A stretch of DNA of 29,757 nucleotides from a bacterium (GTDB lineage: Bacteria; Patescibacteriota; Minisyncoccia; Minisyncoccales; GWA2-38-27). The stretch spans positions 1-29,757 of the forward strand of contig JAKPCP010000011.1 in the NCBI GenBank assembly GCA_029553225.1. Direction: 5' to 3'. The notes below the pieces were generated by a model, which was not told where the DNA came from, did no database searches, and saw only the letters and a program-made list of their open reading frames with translations. This document shows positions 1 to 7,443 of this stretch, in pieces; position 1 is the stretch's first letter, and each line of letters begins with the position of its first letter. Made by a program: the position numbers and the translations under genes.

Positions 1-6
1 AATAAA

Positions 7-1404
7 ATGAAATCAAAACAAAAAAATAAAAAAATAAAATTTAGAAAAGAACAAAAGGAAGAAAAAACTGAAAAGGAATTTAAAAAAAAGATTGAAAAAA
101 AAGAAAATGATATAAGCGTTCATCAAACAAAAATTAGAATCATTGGAATTGGAGGCGGCGGGGGATCGATTGTCTCCGAAATTTCTTCTGATATTAAAAA
201 GGTTGATTTTGTTGCTGCTAATACTGATTATAAGTCATTAAAAGAAAGCGCTGATAAAGTTAAAAAATTTCAATTTGGGTTTAATTTAACAAAAGGATTA
301 GGAACAGGAATGAATGATGAATTAGGAGAAAATGCTGCTATATCGGATAAGGAAAGAATAAAAGAGCTTTTAAAAGATCAAGATTTGGTTATTTTAGTTT
401 CTTGTTTAGGAGGAGGAACAGGTTCTGGGGCAACAAATGTTTTCGCAAAAACAGCTAATAATTTAGGAGTTTTAACTTATGGAATCTTTACTTTGCCTTT
501 TGATTTTGAAGGAGAAAAGAAAATGGAAATAGCGCAAAGAGCATTAGAAAAAATAAAAAATAATCTTAATGCTTATTCAATTATTCCTAATGAAAGAATT
601 TTTAACATAATTGATAAAGATACTCCCTTAAAAAATGCTCTCTCATCAATTAATAAAAAATTAGCAGAAAATTTAGAGGGATTAATTGAAATGATTTATT
701 CTTATGGATTAATAAATATTGATTTTGCAGATTTAAAAACAATTTTTTCTGGAAAAGGAAAATTAACTTACTTAAATTCAGTTGAAATAAATGAGGGAGG
801 AAACAGAGAAGAAGAAATCAAAAAACTTATTTCAAGCCCATTATATCCTTATAGTTTAAATGGCGCTAAGGGAATTCTTTATAATATAGAAAGTGGAAAA
901 AATCTTAAACTTTCAGAAGTTTCTTATATTTCTAAAATTATTTCAGAATTTTTAAGCAAACAAACGAAAGTTATTTTTGGAATAGATCAATCTCAAAAAG
1001 ATGAGAAAAAAATTAAAATTACTTTATTAGCAACAGGATGTAATAGTAATTTTTTAGAAAACCTAATACCTCAAAAAGAAGAAATTAAAAAACCCAAAAA
1101 AATAATAAATAAAAATAATAACTTTAAAAAAAATAATCTAAAATTGGAAAAATCAACAGAAAAAACAGAAAAAAAAGAAATTAAAAAAGAAAAAAATAAT
1201 AATTTAGAGTTAAACAGTAAAGAAGAAAAAAATAAAGAAAATAATCGAGATAAAAGTTTAGAAAAAGTAGAAATAAAATTAAGAAAAAATGGCATAGACG
1301 TTAAAAAAGAAATAGAAAAAAAAGAAGAAGATTTATTAGCAGAAGAAAAATTATTAGAAACCCCTGCTATATTTAGAAAAAACAATAATAAAAATAATAA
1401 TTAA
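7..1404 (+). CDS. ftsZ: Cell division protein FtsZ
   Basis: Tubulin-like GTPase that polymerises at mid-cell to form the division ring. The tubulin signature GGGTGSG lies at residues 135-141. The glycine-rich nucleotide-binding loop GIGGGGGS follows a roughly 43-residue Lys/Glu-rich N-terminal extension. The T7 catalytic loop NIDFAD is at 237-242 with both acidic residues kept, so an active GTPase is expected. After the globular domain (about residue 355) comes a highly charged low-complexity linker, then TPAIFRK at 452-458. That resembles the conserved FtsZ C-terminal peptide that binds FtsA/ZipA-type anchors. The ATG at 7 is the first visible, but the frame is open to the window edge, so the true start could lie further upstream. 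galU follows after 3 bases. The long N-terminal extension is unusual for FtsZ. Family assignment is secure. Confidence 0.95.
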   Translation: MKSKQKNKKIKFRKEQKEEKTEKEFKKKIEKKENDISVHQTKIRIIGIGGGGGSIVSEISSDIKKVDFVAANTDYKSLKESADKVKKFQFGFNLTKGLGTGMNDELGENAAISDKERIKELLKDQDLVILVSCLGGGTGSGATNVFAKTANNLGVLTYGIFTLPFDFEGEKKMEIAQRALEKIKNNLNAYSIIPNERIFNIIDKDTPLKNALSSINKKLAENLEGLIEMIYSYGLINIDFADLKTIFSGKGKLTYLNSVEINEGGNREEEIKKLISSPLYPYSLNGAKGILYNIESGKNLKLSEVSYISKIISEFLSKQTKVIFGIDQSQKDEKKIKITLLATGCNSNFLENLIPQKEEIKKPKKIINKNNNFKKNNLKLEKSTEKTEKKEIKKEKNNNLELNSKEEKNKENNRDKSLEKVEIKLRKNGIDVKKEIEKKEEDLLAEEKLLETPAIFRKNNNKNNN

Positions 1405-1407
1405 AAT

Positions 1408-2283
1408 ATGGAAAACATAAAAACGGCTATAGTTCCAGTTGCCGGTCTTTCAACGAGATTTTTACCTCTTTCAAAAGTTGTCCCAAAAGAATTTTGGCCA
1501 TTAGTTGATAAACCTGTTATTCAATATATTATTGAAGAAATCAAAAATTCCGGAATCGAACAAATAATTTTTATTTTAAGCCCTAAAAATAAAAAAATTA
1601 TAGATTATATAAAACCATCTTTGCAATTAGAAAAATTATTAAAAGAAAGAAAGAAAGAAGATTCTTTAAAAGAATTAAAAGAATTAGAAAAACTTTTTGA
1701 ATCTATTTCTTTTTCTTTTGTCGTTCAGAAAAAGGCATTAGGAGATGGGCATGCTATTTTACAAGCGGCAAATCTTATTGGAGATGATCCGTTTGCTTGT
1801 CTTTTTGCTGATGATATCGTTGAATCTAAAAATCCTTGTATTTCCCAGTTGATTAAAATTTTTAAAACTTGTCAAAAACCAGTGCTTTCATTATATCGCC
1901 TTCCAAAAGAAAAAATTTCTTCTTACGGCGTTGTCTCTATAGAGAAAATTGCTAATAGATTATTTAAAATTAAAGAAATTATTGAAAAACCAAAAATTGA
2001 ACAAGCTCCTTCTGATTTAGCAATTGTTGGAAAATATATTTTAACTCCGGAAATATTTGATTATTTAAGAAAGATAAAACCCAATGAAAAAGGAGAAATT
2101 ATTTTAGCTAACGCTTTAAATTTAATGCTAAAAGAAGGAAAAATAGTTTATGGATATGAGTTTGAGGGAAAATGGTTAGAATGTGGAAATAAAATAGAGT
2201 GGTTAAAATCTCATCTTTATCTTTCCTTAAATCATCCTCAATATGGTCCTGAATTAAAAAAATTTTTAAAAGAAATTAATTAA
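1408..2283 (+). CDS. galU: UTP--glucose-1-phosphate uridylyltransferase
   Basis: Forms UDP-glucose and pyrophosphate from UTP and glucose-1-phosphate in the cytoplasm, supplying activated glucose for surface glycans. The N-terminal nucleotidyltransferase motif AGLSTRFLPLSKVVPKEFWP is at about residues 13-32, with the catalytic-type Lys/Arg residues and the phrase DKPVIQYIIEE typical of GalU. The QKKALGDGHAIL segment, LFADDI (metal-binding Asp) and a C-terminal YGYEFEGKWLECGNK stretch also fit the family. The length of 291 residues is normal. It starts 3 bases after ftsZ and ends 4 bases before nnrD, so it is almost certainly in the same transcript. No Shine-Dalgarno is present; the start is preceded by AAAAT. 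A related sugar-nucleotide pyrophosphorylase such as RfbA is the alternative, but the motifs favour GalU. Confidence 0.92.
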   Translation: MENIKTAIVPVAGLSTRFLPLSKVVPKEFWPLVDKPVIQYIIEEIKNSGIEQIIFILSPKNKKIIDYIKPSLQLEKLLKERKKEDSLKELKELEKLFESISFSFVVQKKALGDGHAILQAANLIGDDPFACLFADDIVESKNPCISQLIKIFKTCQKPVLSLYRLPKEKISSYGVVSIEKIANRLFKIKEIIEKPKIEQAPSDLAIVGKYILTPEIFDYLRKIKPNEKGEIILANALNLMLKEGKIVYGYEFEGKWLECGNKIEWLKSHLYLSLNHPQYGPELKKFLKEIN

Positions 2284-2287
2284 ATTT

Positions 2288-3157
2288 ATGATTATTGAGG
2301 TTAAAAAAGATATATTAAAAAATATATATAAAGAAAGAAAAGAGGGAGTTTCAAAATATGATTTTGGGTTATTAGTTATTATTGGCGGTTCTGAATTTTA
2401 TTCTGGTTCTCCTGCTATTTCCGCTTTATCTGCTTTTAGGGCTGGGGTAGATATGGTAAGAATTATTGCTCCTAAAAGAGCAGCAGATATTATTGCTTCA
2501 TTTAAACCAGATTTAGCAGCGTATCCTTTAAAAGGAGAAAGATTAAATATTTCTCATTTATCTACCTTAAAAGTAATGACCGAAACAGCAAAAGCAGCTT
2601 CTCGAGGAAAAACCGCAATTGTAATTGGAGGAGGGATTGGAAGATCTGAAGAAACAAAAGAAGTAATTTCTAAATTTTTATCTGAAAATTCAATTCCTTC
2701 AGTAATTGATGCTGATGGAATTTACGCTTTAGAAAAAAATCCTTCAATTATTTTCGGCAAACCTTATCTTATTACCCCTCATCTTTATGAATTTTTCGTT
2801 TTAACAGGCAAAGATGTAAAATCGCTTCCTTTAGAAAAAAGAATAAAAATAGTAGAAGAAGAGGCAAAAAGACTTAAAACAACAATTCTTTTAAAATCTC
2901 AAATTGATATAATTTCAAATGGAGAAAATACAGCGATAAATAAAACTGGTTCTTATTATATGACAAAAGGAGGAATGGGCGATAGTTTATCAGGAATTGC
3001 AGGCGCAATAATTTCTCGAGGTATAGATATTTTTGAAGCTGGACAAGCAGCTGCTTATATTAATGGTCTTTCAGGAGAATTAGCAATTAAAAAATTTGGA
3101 GAATCAGTTATGACAAGCGATTTAATAGAAGAAATTCCTCAAGCAATAAAATTATAA
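2288..3157 (+). CDS. nnrD: ADP/ATP-dependent NAD(P)H-hydrate dehydratase, kinase-type domain only
   Basis: Ribokinase-fold enzyme that repairs damaged NAD(P)H by dehydrating the S-hydrate at the cost of a nucleotide triphosphate or diphosphate. Family signatures seen are the N-terminal LVIIGGSEFYSGSPAISALSAFRAG, the central VIGGGIG, the VIDADGIYAL segment, ITPHLYEF, and near residue 226 the catalytic-type KGGMGDSLSGIAG, where the usual text is GTGD.LAG with a catalytic Asp. The 289 residues match the stand-alone dehydratase. The epimerase half (NnrE/YjeF N-terminal domain), fused in E. coli, is absent here. The gene sits 4 bases after galU and 18 bases before trxB. This is recognised from family memory; another ribokinase-like kinase (ThiD/ThiM-like) is less likely. 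Confidence 0.88.
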   Translation: MIIEVKKDILKNIYKERKEGVSKYDFGLLVIIGGSEFYSGSPAISALSAFRAGVDMVRIIAPKRAADIIASFKPDLAAYPLKGERLNISHLSTLKVMTETAKAASRGKTAIVIGGGIGRSEETKEVISKFLSENSIPSVIDADGIYALEKNPSIIFGKPYLITPHLYEFFVLTGKDVKSLPLEKRIKIVEEEAKRLKTTILLKSQIDIISNGENTAINKTGSYYMTKGGMGDSLSGIAGAIISRGIDIFEAGQAAAYINGLSGELAIKKFGESVMTSDLIEEIPQAIKL

Positions 3158-3175
3158 ATAAAATATATTTAAAAT

Positions 3176-4105
3176 ATGATCTATGATTTAATTATAATTG
3201 GCGGTGGCCCAGGAGGAATAACATCAGGAATTTATGCTGGAAGACAAGGTTTAAAAACATTGCTTATTACAAAAGATTTTGGAGGACAAATAGCTAAAAA
3301 GGGAATTAATATTGAAAATTGGCCAGGGAATAAAAGTATTTCAGGACAACAATTGATTAAAAATTTTGTTGACCATTTAAAAGAACAAAAAGAAGTAGAA
3401 ATTAAATTTTCAAGCGTTGTAAAGGTTGAAAAAGATAATAAAAATTTTATTGTTTTAACCTCTGATAATAAAAAATTTAAATCTTTATCAGTAATAATTG
3501 CTATTGGGACAGAATTAAAACATTTAAATATTTTAGGGGAAGAAAAATTTAAAGGAAGGGGGGTAAGTTATTGTTCTATTTGCGATGGTCCTTTATTTAA
3601 AAATAAAAATGTTGCTGTAATTGGCGGAGGGAACAGCGGATTTGAAACTTCTTTATTTTTATCAAAATATGCTAAAAAAATTTATATTTTAGAATATTTC
3701 TCAAACGTAAACGCAGACAAAAAAAATCAAGAATTAGTTAAAAAAAATAAAAAAATAAAAATTATTACCAACGCAAAAGTCAAGGAAATAAAAGGAAATA
3801 ATTTTGTAGAAGAATTAGTATATGATGATTTAAAAGATAAAAAAACAAAAAGATTAAAAATTGAAGGAGTTTTTATTCAAATAGGGTGTGAGCCAAAAAC
3901 ATCAATAGTTGAAAGTTTAGTAGATTTAAATGAAAAAAAAGAAATAGAAGTAAATCATTTTAATCTCCAAACAAAAACTCCAGGTCTTTTCGCGATAGGT
4001 GATGTAAATTCTGGGAAATATAAACAAATTGTCATTGCTGCTGGAGAAGGAGCAAAAGCAACTTTATTTGCCTGTCAATATCTTAAAGAAAATAAATTAA
4101 GTTAA
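3176..4105 (+). CDS. trxB: Thioredoxin reductase-like flavoprotein
   Basis: FAD-containing low-molecular-weight thioredoxin reductase, expected to pass electrons from a pyridine nucleotide to thioredoxin or glutaredoxin-like partners in the cytoplasm. The FAD-binding motif GGGPGG is at residues 9-14. The redox pair CSIC is at 133-136, followed by DGP as in the family. A second Rossmann motif, GGGNSG, lies near 155, and TPGLFAIGDV near the C-terminus binds the flavin. The 309 residues are normal. The NADPH-recognition signature HRRxxxRA that follows the second Rossmann strand is not present. The strand ends LEYF with Glu173, which suggests NADH or another donor (inference). It lies 11 bases upstream of enolase, with a CPYC glutaredoxin and a DsbA-like gene further downstream in the same run. 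Confidence 0.92.
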   Translation: MIYDLIIIGGGPGGITSGIYAGRQGLKTLLITKDFGGQIAKKGINIENWPGNKSISGQQLIKNFVDHLKEQKEVEIKFSSVVKVEKDNKNFIVLTSDNKKFKSLSVIIAIGTELKHLNILGEEKFKGRGVSYCSICDGPLFKNKNVAVIGGGNSGFETSLFLSKYAKKIYILEYFSNVNADKKNQELVKKNKKIKIITNAKVKEIKGNNFVEELVYDDLKDKKTKRLKIEGVFIQIGCEPKTSIVESLVDLNEKKEIEVNHFNLQTKTPGLFAIGDVNSGKYKQIVIAAGEGAKATLFACQYLKENKLS

Positions 4106-4116
4106 TTATATAATCA

Positions 4117-5367
4117 GTGAAAAAAAACAAAATAAAAAAAATTTCTGCTAGGGAAATACTTAATTCAAGAGGAAACCCAACAATTGAAGTTTTTCTTGAA
4201 ACAGAAGATGGTTTTTTTATTTCTTCAGTTCCATCCGGAGCTTCAACTGGCAAATATGAAGCAGTTGAACTAATAGATAATGAAAAAAGATATGATGGAA
4301 AAGGAGTATTAAAAGCAATAAAAAATATAAATGAAATAATTTTTCCAAAACTTAAAGGAGAAAATGCGTCAAGCCAAAATAAAATAGATGAAATAATGAT
4401 AGAATTGGATGGAACAGAAAATAAAAAAAGATTAGGCGCAAACGCAATTTTAGCAGTTTCTTTAGCAGTTTGCCGAGCAGGCGCTTTTTCAAAAAAATTA
4501 CCTTTATATTTATACATAAAAGAACTTGTAAACAATGAAGAAAAAATTAAATTTCCATTTCCTTGTTTTAATATTATAAATGGAGGAGCTCATGCGGAAA
4601 ATAATTTAGATATTCAAGAATATATGATAATTCCGATGAATGATTCATTTAGTAAAAATCTTGAAATTGGGGTAAAACTTTATAATCTCTTAAAAGAAAA
4701 TTTAAAAAAGAAGTTTAAAAAAATTCCAATTGGAATTGGTGATGAAGGAGGATTTTCTTTGATATTTTTAAACAATGAAGAGCCTTTAAAAATTTTAAAC
4801 GAAGTTATTTCTATTTTTAAAAAAGAAAAAATAAAAATAGGAATTGATTGCGCTGCTTCTCAGTTTTATAATTCTTCAAAAAAGAAATATTTATTTGAAA
4901 ATTCTTTTTTGTTCTCTGAAAATCTTTTATCTTTTTATTCAAAATTTTTTAAAAAATATCCAATTATTTCAATTGAAGACCCTTTCCAGGAATCTGATTT
5001 TTCCTCTTTTAAAAATTTAAAAGAGGAAAATAAAAATATTTTAATTATTGGAGATGATTTAACTGCTACTAATAAAAACAGATTAGAAAAAGCAATAAAA
5101 GAAAACTCTATTAGTGGGGTTATTGTAAAGCCAAATCAAATCGGAACGCTAACTGAAACTCTAAATTTTATTAAACTTGCTAAAAAATCAGGTTTAAAAA
5201 TTATAATTTCTCATCGATCAGGAGAAACAAATGATGATTTTATTTCTGATTTATCTATTGGGATATCTGCTGATTTTATAAAAGCAGGCGCTCCTGTAAG
5301 AGGGGAAAGAGTGGCAAAATATAACAGATTATTAAAAATTGAAAAAGAATTAAAAACCAATATTTAA
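4117..5367 (+). CDS. eno: Enolase
   Basis: Interconverts 2-phosphoglycerate and phosphoenolpyruvate in glycolysis/gluconeogenesis; cytoplasmic and Mg-dependent. Strong family text is visible: AREILNSRGNPTIEV near the N-terminus, VPSGASTGKYEAVEL (mobile loop Ser), IGIGDEGGF with the catalytic Glu, SIEDPF and IGDDLTATN (metal ligands), VIVKPNQIGTLTET with the catalytic Lys, SHRSGET, and GAPVRGERVAKYNRLLKIE at the end. The 416 residues are slightly shorter than the usual 420-435. The start is GTG at 4117, the only non-ATG start in the window. It is supported because the frame has no other start before the conserved KIKKISAREIL block and because it follows trxB by 11 bases. gpmA begins 15 bases downstream. 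Confidence 0.97.
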   Translation: MKKNKIKKISAREILNSRGNPTIEVFLETEDGFFISSVPSGASTGKYEAVELIDNEKRYDGKGVLKAIKNINEIIFPKLKGENASSQNKIDEIMIELDGTENKKRLGANAILAVSLAVCRAGAFSKKLPLYLYIKELVNNEEKIKFPFPCFNIINGGAHAENNLDIQEYMIIPMNDSFSKNLEIGVKLYNLLKENLKKKFKKIPIGIGDEGGFSLIFLNNEEPLKILNEVISIFKKEKIKIGIDCAASQFYNSSKKKYLFENSFLFSENLLSFYSKFFKKYPIISIEDPFQESDFSSFKNLKEENKNILIIGDDLTATNKNRLEKAIKENSISGVIVKPNQIGTLTETLNFIKLAKKSGLKIIISHRSGETNDDFISDLSIGISADFIKAGAPVRGERVAKYNRLLKIEKELKTNI

Positions 5368-5382
5368 AATTTATATTTTATT

Positions 5383-6060
5383 ATGTCAAATTTATTTTTA
5401 TTAAGGCATTTTAAATCTCAATGGAATTTGGAAAATCGTTTTACTGGCTGGACTGATATTCCTTTAATAAAGGACACTTCAAAAATAGCAAAAAAACAAA
5501 CCAAAAAAATTTTTGAAAATAAAATTGATATTATTTACACTTCTTCGCTTTTTAGAAATATGCAAACAGTTGCAGAAATTTTTAAATTTTTACCCGACAA
5601 ATATCCAATTTTTATTCATTTAGATGATAAAAAAATGAAAAACTGGGGAAAATTTAAAAGTTTTTCAAAAAATGAGCTTTTAGTTTATGTTAGTTCAAAT
5701 TTAAACGAAAGATATTATGGAAGTTTACAAGGTTTAAACAAAGAAGAAACCATTAAAAAATATGGTGAAAAAAAAGTTCATTTATGGAGAAGAAGTTATG
5801 ATATTAAACCCCCTAAAGGAGAAAGTTTAAAAGATGTTTATGAAAGAACAACTCCTTTTTATAAAAGATATATTGAAAAAGATTTAAGAAAAGGAAAAAA
5901 TATTTTACTCGTTGCCAGCCATAATAGTTTGAGAGCTTTAGTAAAATATATTGAAAAAATTCCAAATGAAGAAATTATTAATTTAGAAATTCCTTTCGGA
6001 GGAATGATAGAATATACCTTTGATAAAAATTTAAAGATAAAAAATAAATCAATCTTTTAA
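5383..6060 (+). CDS. gpmA: 2,3-bisphosphoglycerate-dependent phosphoglycerate mutase
   Basis: Histidine phosphatase superfamily mutase interconverting 3- and 2-phosphoglycerate, directly next to enolase in pathway and on the DNA. The phosphohistidine is His9 in LLRHFKSQWNLENRFTGW, and the FTGWTD text is diagnostic of the dPGM branch. ERYYGSLQGLNKEE holds the acid/base Glu. RRSYDIKPPKGESL matches the substrate-binding block, and the second His is His180 in ASHNSLRAL. Two usually conserved glycines are changed: RHG is RHF, and AHGNSLRAL is ASHNSLRAL, one residue shorter. The 225 residues are near the family minimum. The gene ends 70 bases before the next one, where a promoter sits. Confidence 0.9.
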   Translation: MSNLFLLRHFKSQWNLENRFTGWTDIPLIKDTSKIAKKQTKKIFENKIDIIYTSSLFRNMQTVAEIFKFLPDKYPIFIHLDDKKMKNWGKFKSFSKNELLVYVSSNLNERYYGSLQGLNKEETIKKYGEKKVHLWRRSYDIKPPKGESLKDVYERTTPFYKRYIEKDLRKGKNILLVASHNSLRALVKYIEKIPNEEIINLEIPFGGMIEYTFDKNLKIKNKSIF

Positions 6061-6079
6061 TTATTCAATTATTGAATAA
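6061..6079. repeat. Perfect inverted repeat overlapping a promoter -35
   Basis: TTATTCAAT-T-ATTGAATAA is a palindrome with 9-bp arms and a one-base centre, immediately after the gpmA stop. Its right arm contains the TTGAAT -35 element of the promoter at 6072-6100, the geometry expected of a repressor operator. No regulator gene is visible nearby. In so AT-rich a sequence, chance palindromes are common, so the operator role is inference only. Confidence 0.45.
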
Positions 6080-6100
6080 AATTTTAAAATATATTATAAT
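6072..6100 (+). promoter_or_regulatory. Sigma-70-type promoter of the DsbA-like gene
   Basis: TTGAAT (6072-6077) and TATAAT (6095-6100) are separated by exactly 17 bases. Transcription would start near 6107 and leave a leader of about 24 bases before the ATG at 6131. This splits the long plus-strand run into an upstream ftsZ-gpmA part and a DsbA-like/glutaredoxin/gapA unit. Confidence 0.65.
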
Positions 6101-6130
6101 TATAAATTATAAATTAATAATTTTAAAAAT

Positions 6131-7162
6131 ATGACAGAAGAAAATCAAAACCAAGATAATAAAAAAGAAAAACAAAAAAATTATTTGCTTTTTGGAGCAA
6201 TAATAATTTGCGGTATTTTAATTGCTGCGGCAATAATTTATGTAAAACCATTAAGCATAAAAGGATTAATATCCCCAAACGAAGCAGCAAACAAGGCAAT
6301 AAATTTTATAAATGAAAACCTATTATCAGGACTTGAGGATAAAGCATCTCTTTTAAATGTAAGAGAAGAAAGCGGGCTTTATAAATTTGGATTTAATCTT
6401 CAAGGACAACAAATAGATTCTTATGTAACAAAAGACGGAAAACTGTTATTTTTAGAAGGCATTGATATGAATCAAAATAAAAATAATCAAGAAAATAATA
6501 CAGAAAAAAATAATGAAAATTCAAATAATTCTCCAGTTTCTGAAGCACCAAAACAAGATAAGCCAGATGTTAAATTATTTGTAATGAGTTATTGTCCTTA
6601 TGGGCTTCAAATGCAAAAAGCATTTTTACCGGTTTATGATTTATTAAAGGATAAAGCAGATATGGGTGTCTATTTTGTTAATTATATAATGCACGACAAA
6701 AAAGAAATTGATGAAAATTTAAGACAATATTGTATTCAAAAAGAACAAAAAAATAAATATTATAATTATTTAAGCTGTTTCGTTACTTCTGGCAATTCTG
6801 ATGAGTGTCTTACAAGCGCTGATGTTGATAAAAATAAGCTTAACTCTTGTGTTTCTCAAACAGATAAAGAATATAAAATTACAGAATTGTATAATGATAA
6901 AAGTAAATGGTTAAATGGCGCTTATCCTAGATTTGATGTAAATAGCGATTTAAACGAAAAGTATAATGTTCAAGGTTCTCCAACGCTTATTATTAATGGA
7001 GTAGTTATTGATATAGATAGATCTCCAGAAAAAATAAAAGAAGTAATTTGTAAAGCCTTTAATAATCCTCCAGCAGAATGTTCTCAATCTCTGCCAGATC
7101 AAAGTTTTTCTCCAGGATTTGGATTAAAAACTGATTCATCTTCCGGAGGAAGTTGTCAATAA
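6131..7162 (+). CDS. Membrane-anchored DsbA/thioredoxin-fold thiol protein
   Basis: A protein with one N-terminal membrane segment (about residues 18-38, LLFGAIIICGILIAAAIIYV), likely an uncleaved anchor placing the rest outside. A PepSY-like or uncharacterised region follows (about 50-115), then an Asn/Gln-rich linker, then a thioredoxin-fold domain from about 148. That domain opens KLFVMSYCPYG, with Cys155 and Gly158 where a CxxC motif is usual. The cis-Pro region is VQGSPTLIINGV. Several further cysteines are scattered through the domain (YCIQ, LSCF, DECL, NSCV, VICK, AECS), and the protein ends GGSCQ. It belongs with DsbA/GILT-like oxidoreductases and may form or shuffle disulfides in exported proteins. 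The nearby Cys-rich pilins are possible clients (inference). It has its own promoter, and a glutaredoxin gene lies 31 bases downstream. Confidence 0.8.
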   Translation: MTEENQNQDNKKEKQKNYLLFGAIIICGILIAAAIIYVKPLSIKGLISPNEAANKAINFINENLLSGLEDKASLLNVREESGLYKFGFNLQGQQIDSYVTKDGKLLFLEGIDMNQNKNNQENNTEKNNENSNNSPVSEAPKQDKPDVKLFVMSYCPYGLQMQKAFLPVYDLLKDKADMGVYFVNYIMHDKKEIDENLRQYCIQKEQKNKYYNYLSCFVTSGNSDECLTSADVDKNKLNSCVSQTDKEYKITELYNDKSKWLNGAYPRFDVNSDLNEKYNVQGSPTLIINGVVIDIDRSPEKIKEVICKAFNNPPAECSQSLPDQSFSPGFGLKTDSSSGGSCQ

Positions 7163-7193
7163 ATTAAAATATAAAATAAAAATAATTAAAAAA

Positions 7194-7430
7194 ATGAATA
7201 AAGTTAAAATTTATTCCACTCCTTATTGTCCTTATTGCGTTACTTTAAAAAATTTTTTAAAACAGCATAATATTGAATTTGAAGATATAGATGTTTCAGA
7301 AAACGAATCTGCTTTGCAGGAAATGGTTGAAAAATCAAAACAAATGGGAGTACCAGTTATTGATATAAATGGAGAAATTATAGTTGGATTTGACAAAGAA
7401 AGAATTTCAAAATTATTAAATATAAATTAA
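7194..7430 (+). CDS. Glutaredoxin / NrdH-like redoxin
   Basis: A 78-residue single-domain redoxin. The active site CPYC is at residues 12-15 in the context YSTPYCPYC. The cis-Pro motif GVPVIDINGEIIVGFD is typical of NrdH/glutaredoxin-3-type proteins that shuttle electrons to ribonucleotide reductase or other thiol enzymes in the cytoplasm. There is no signal sequence. trxB, about 3 kb upstream on the same strand, is the only reductase visible and a plausible electron donor, as for NrdH (inference). It lies between the DsbA-like gene and gapA with gaps of 31 and 13 bases, so it is very probably co-transcribed with them. Confidence 0.88.
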   Translation: MNKVKIYSTPYCPYCVTLKNFLKQHNIEFEDIDVSENESALQEMVEKSKQMGVPVIDINGEIIVGFDKERISKLLNIN

Positions 7431-7443
7431 TTATTTTGAAAAT

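Noticed and set aside
1071..1385. 104-codon minus-strand frame rich in Phe/Ser/Leu that looks like a membrane protein
   Set aside because: It is the mirror image of the Lys/Glu/Asn-rich linker of ftsZ; poly-A coding sequence reads as poly-Phe on the other strand.
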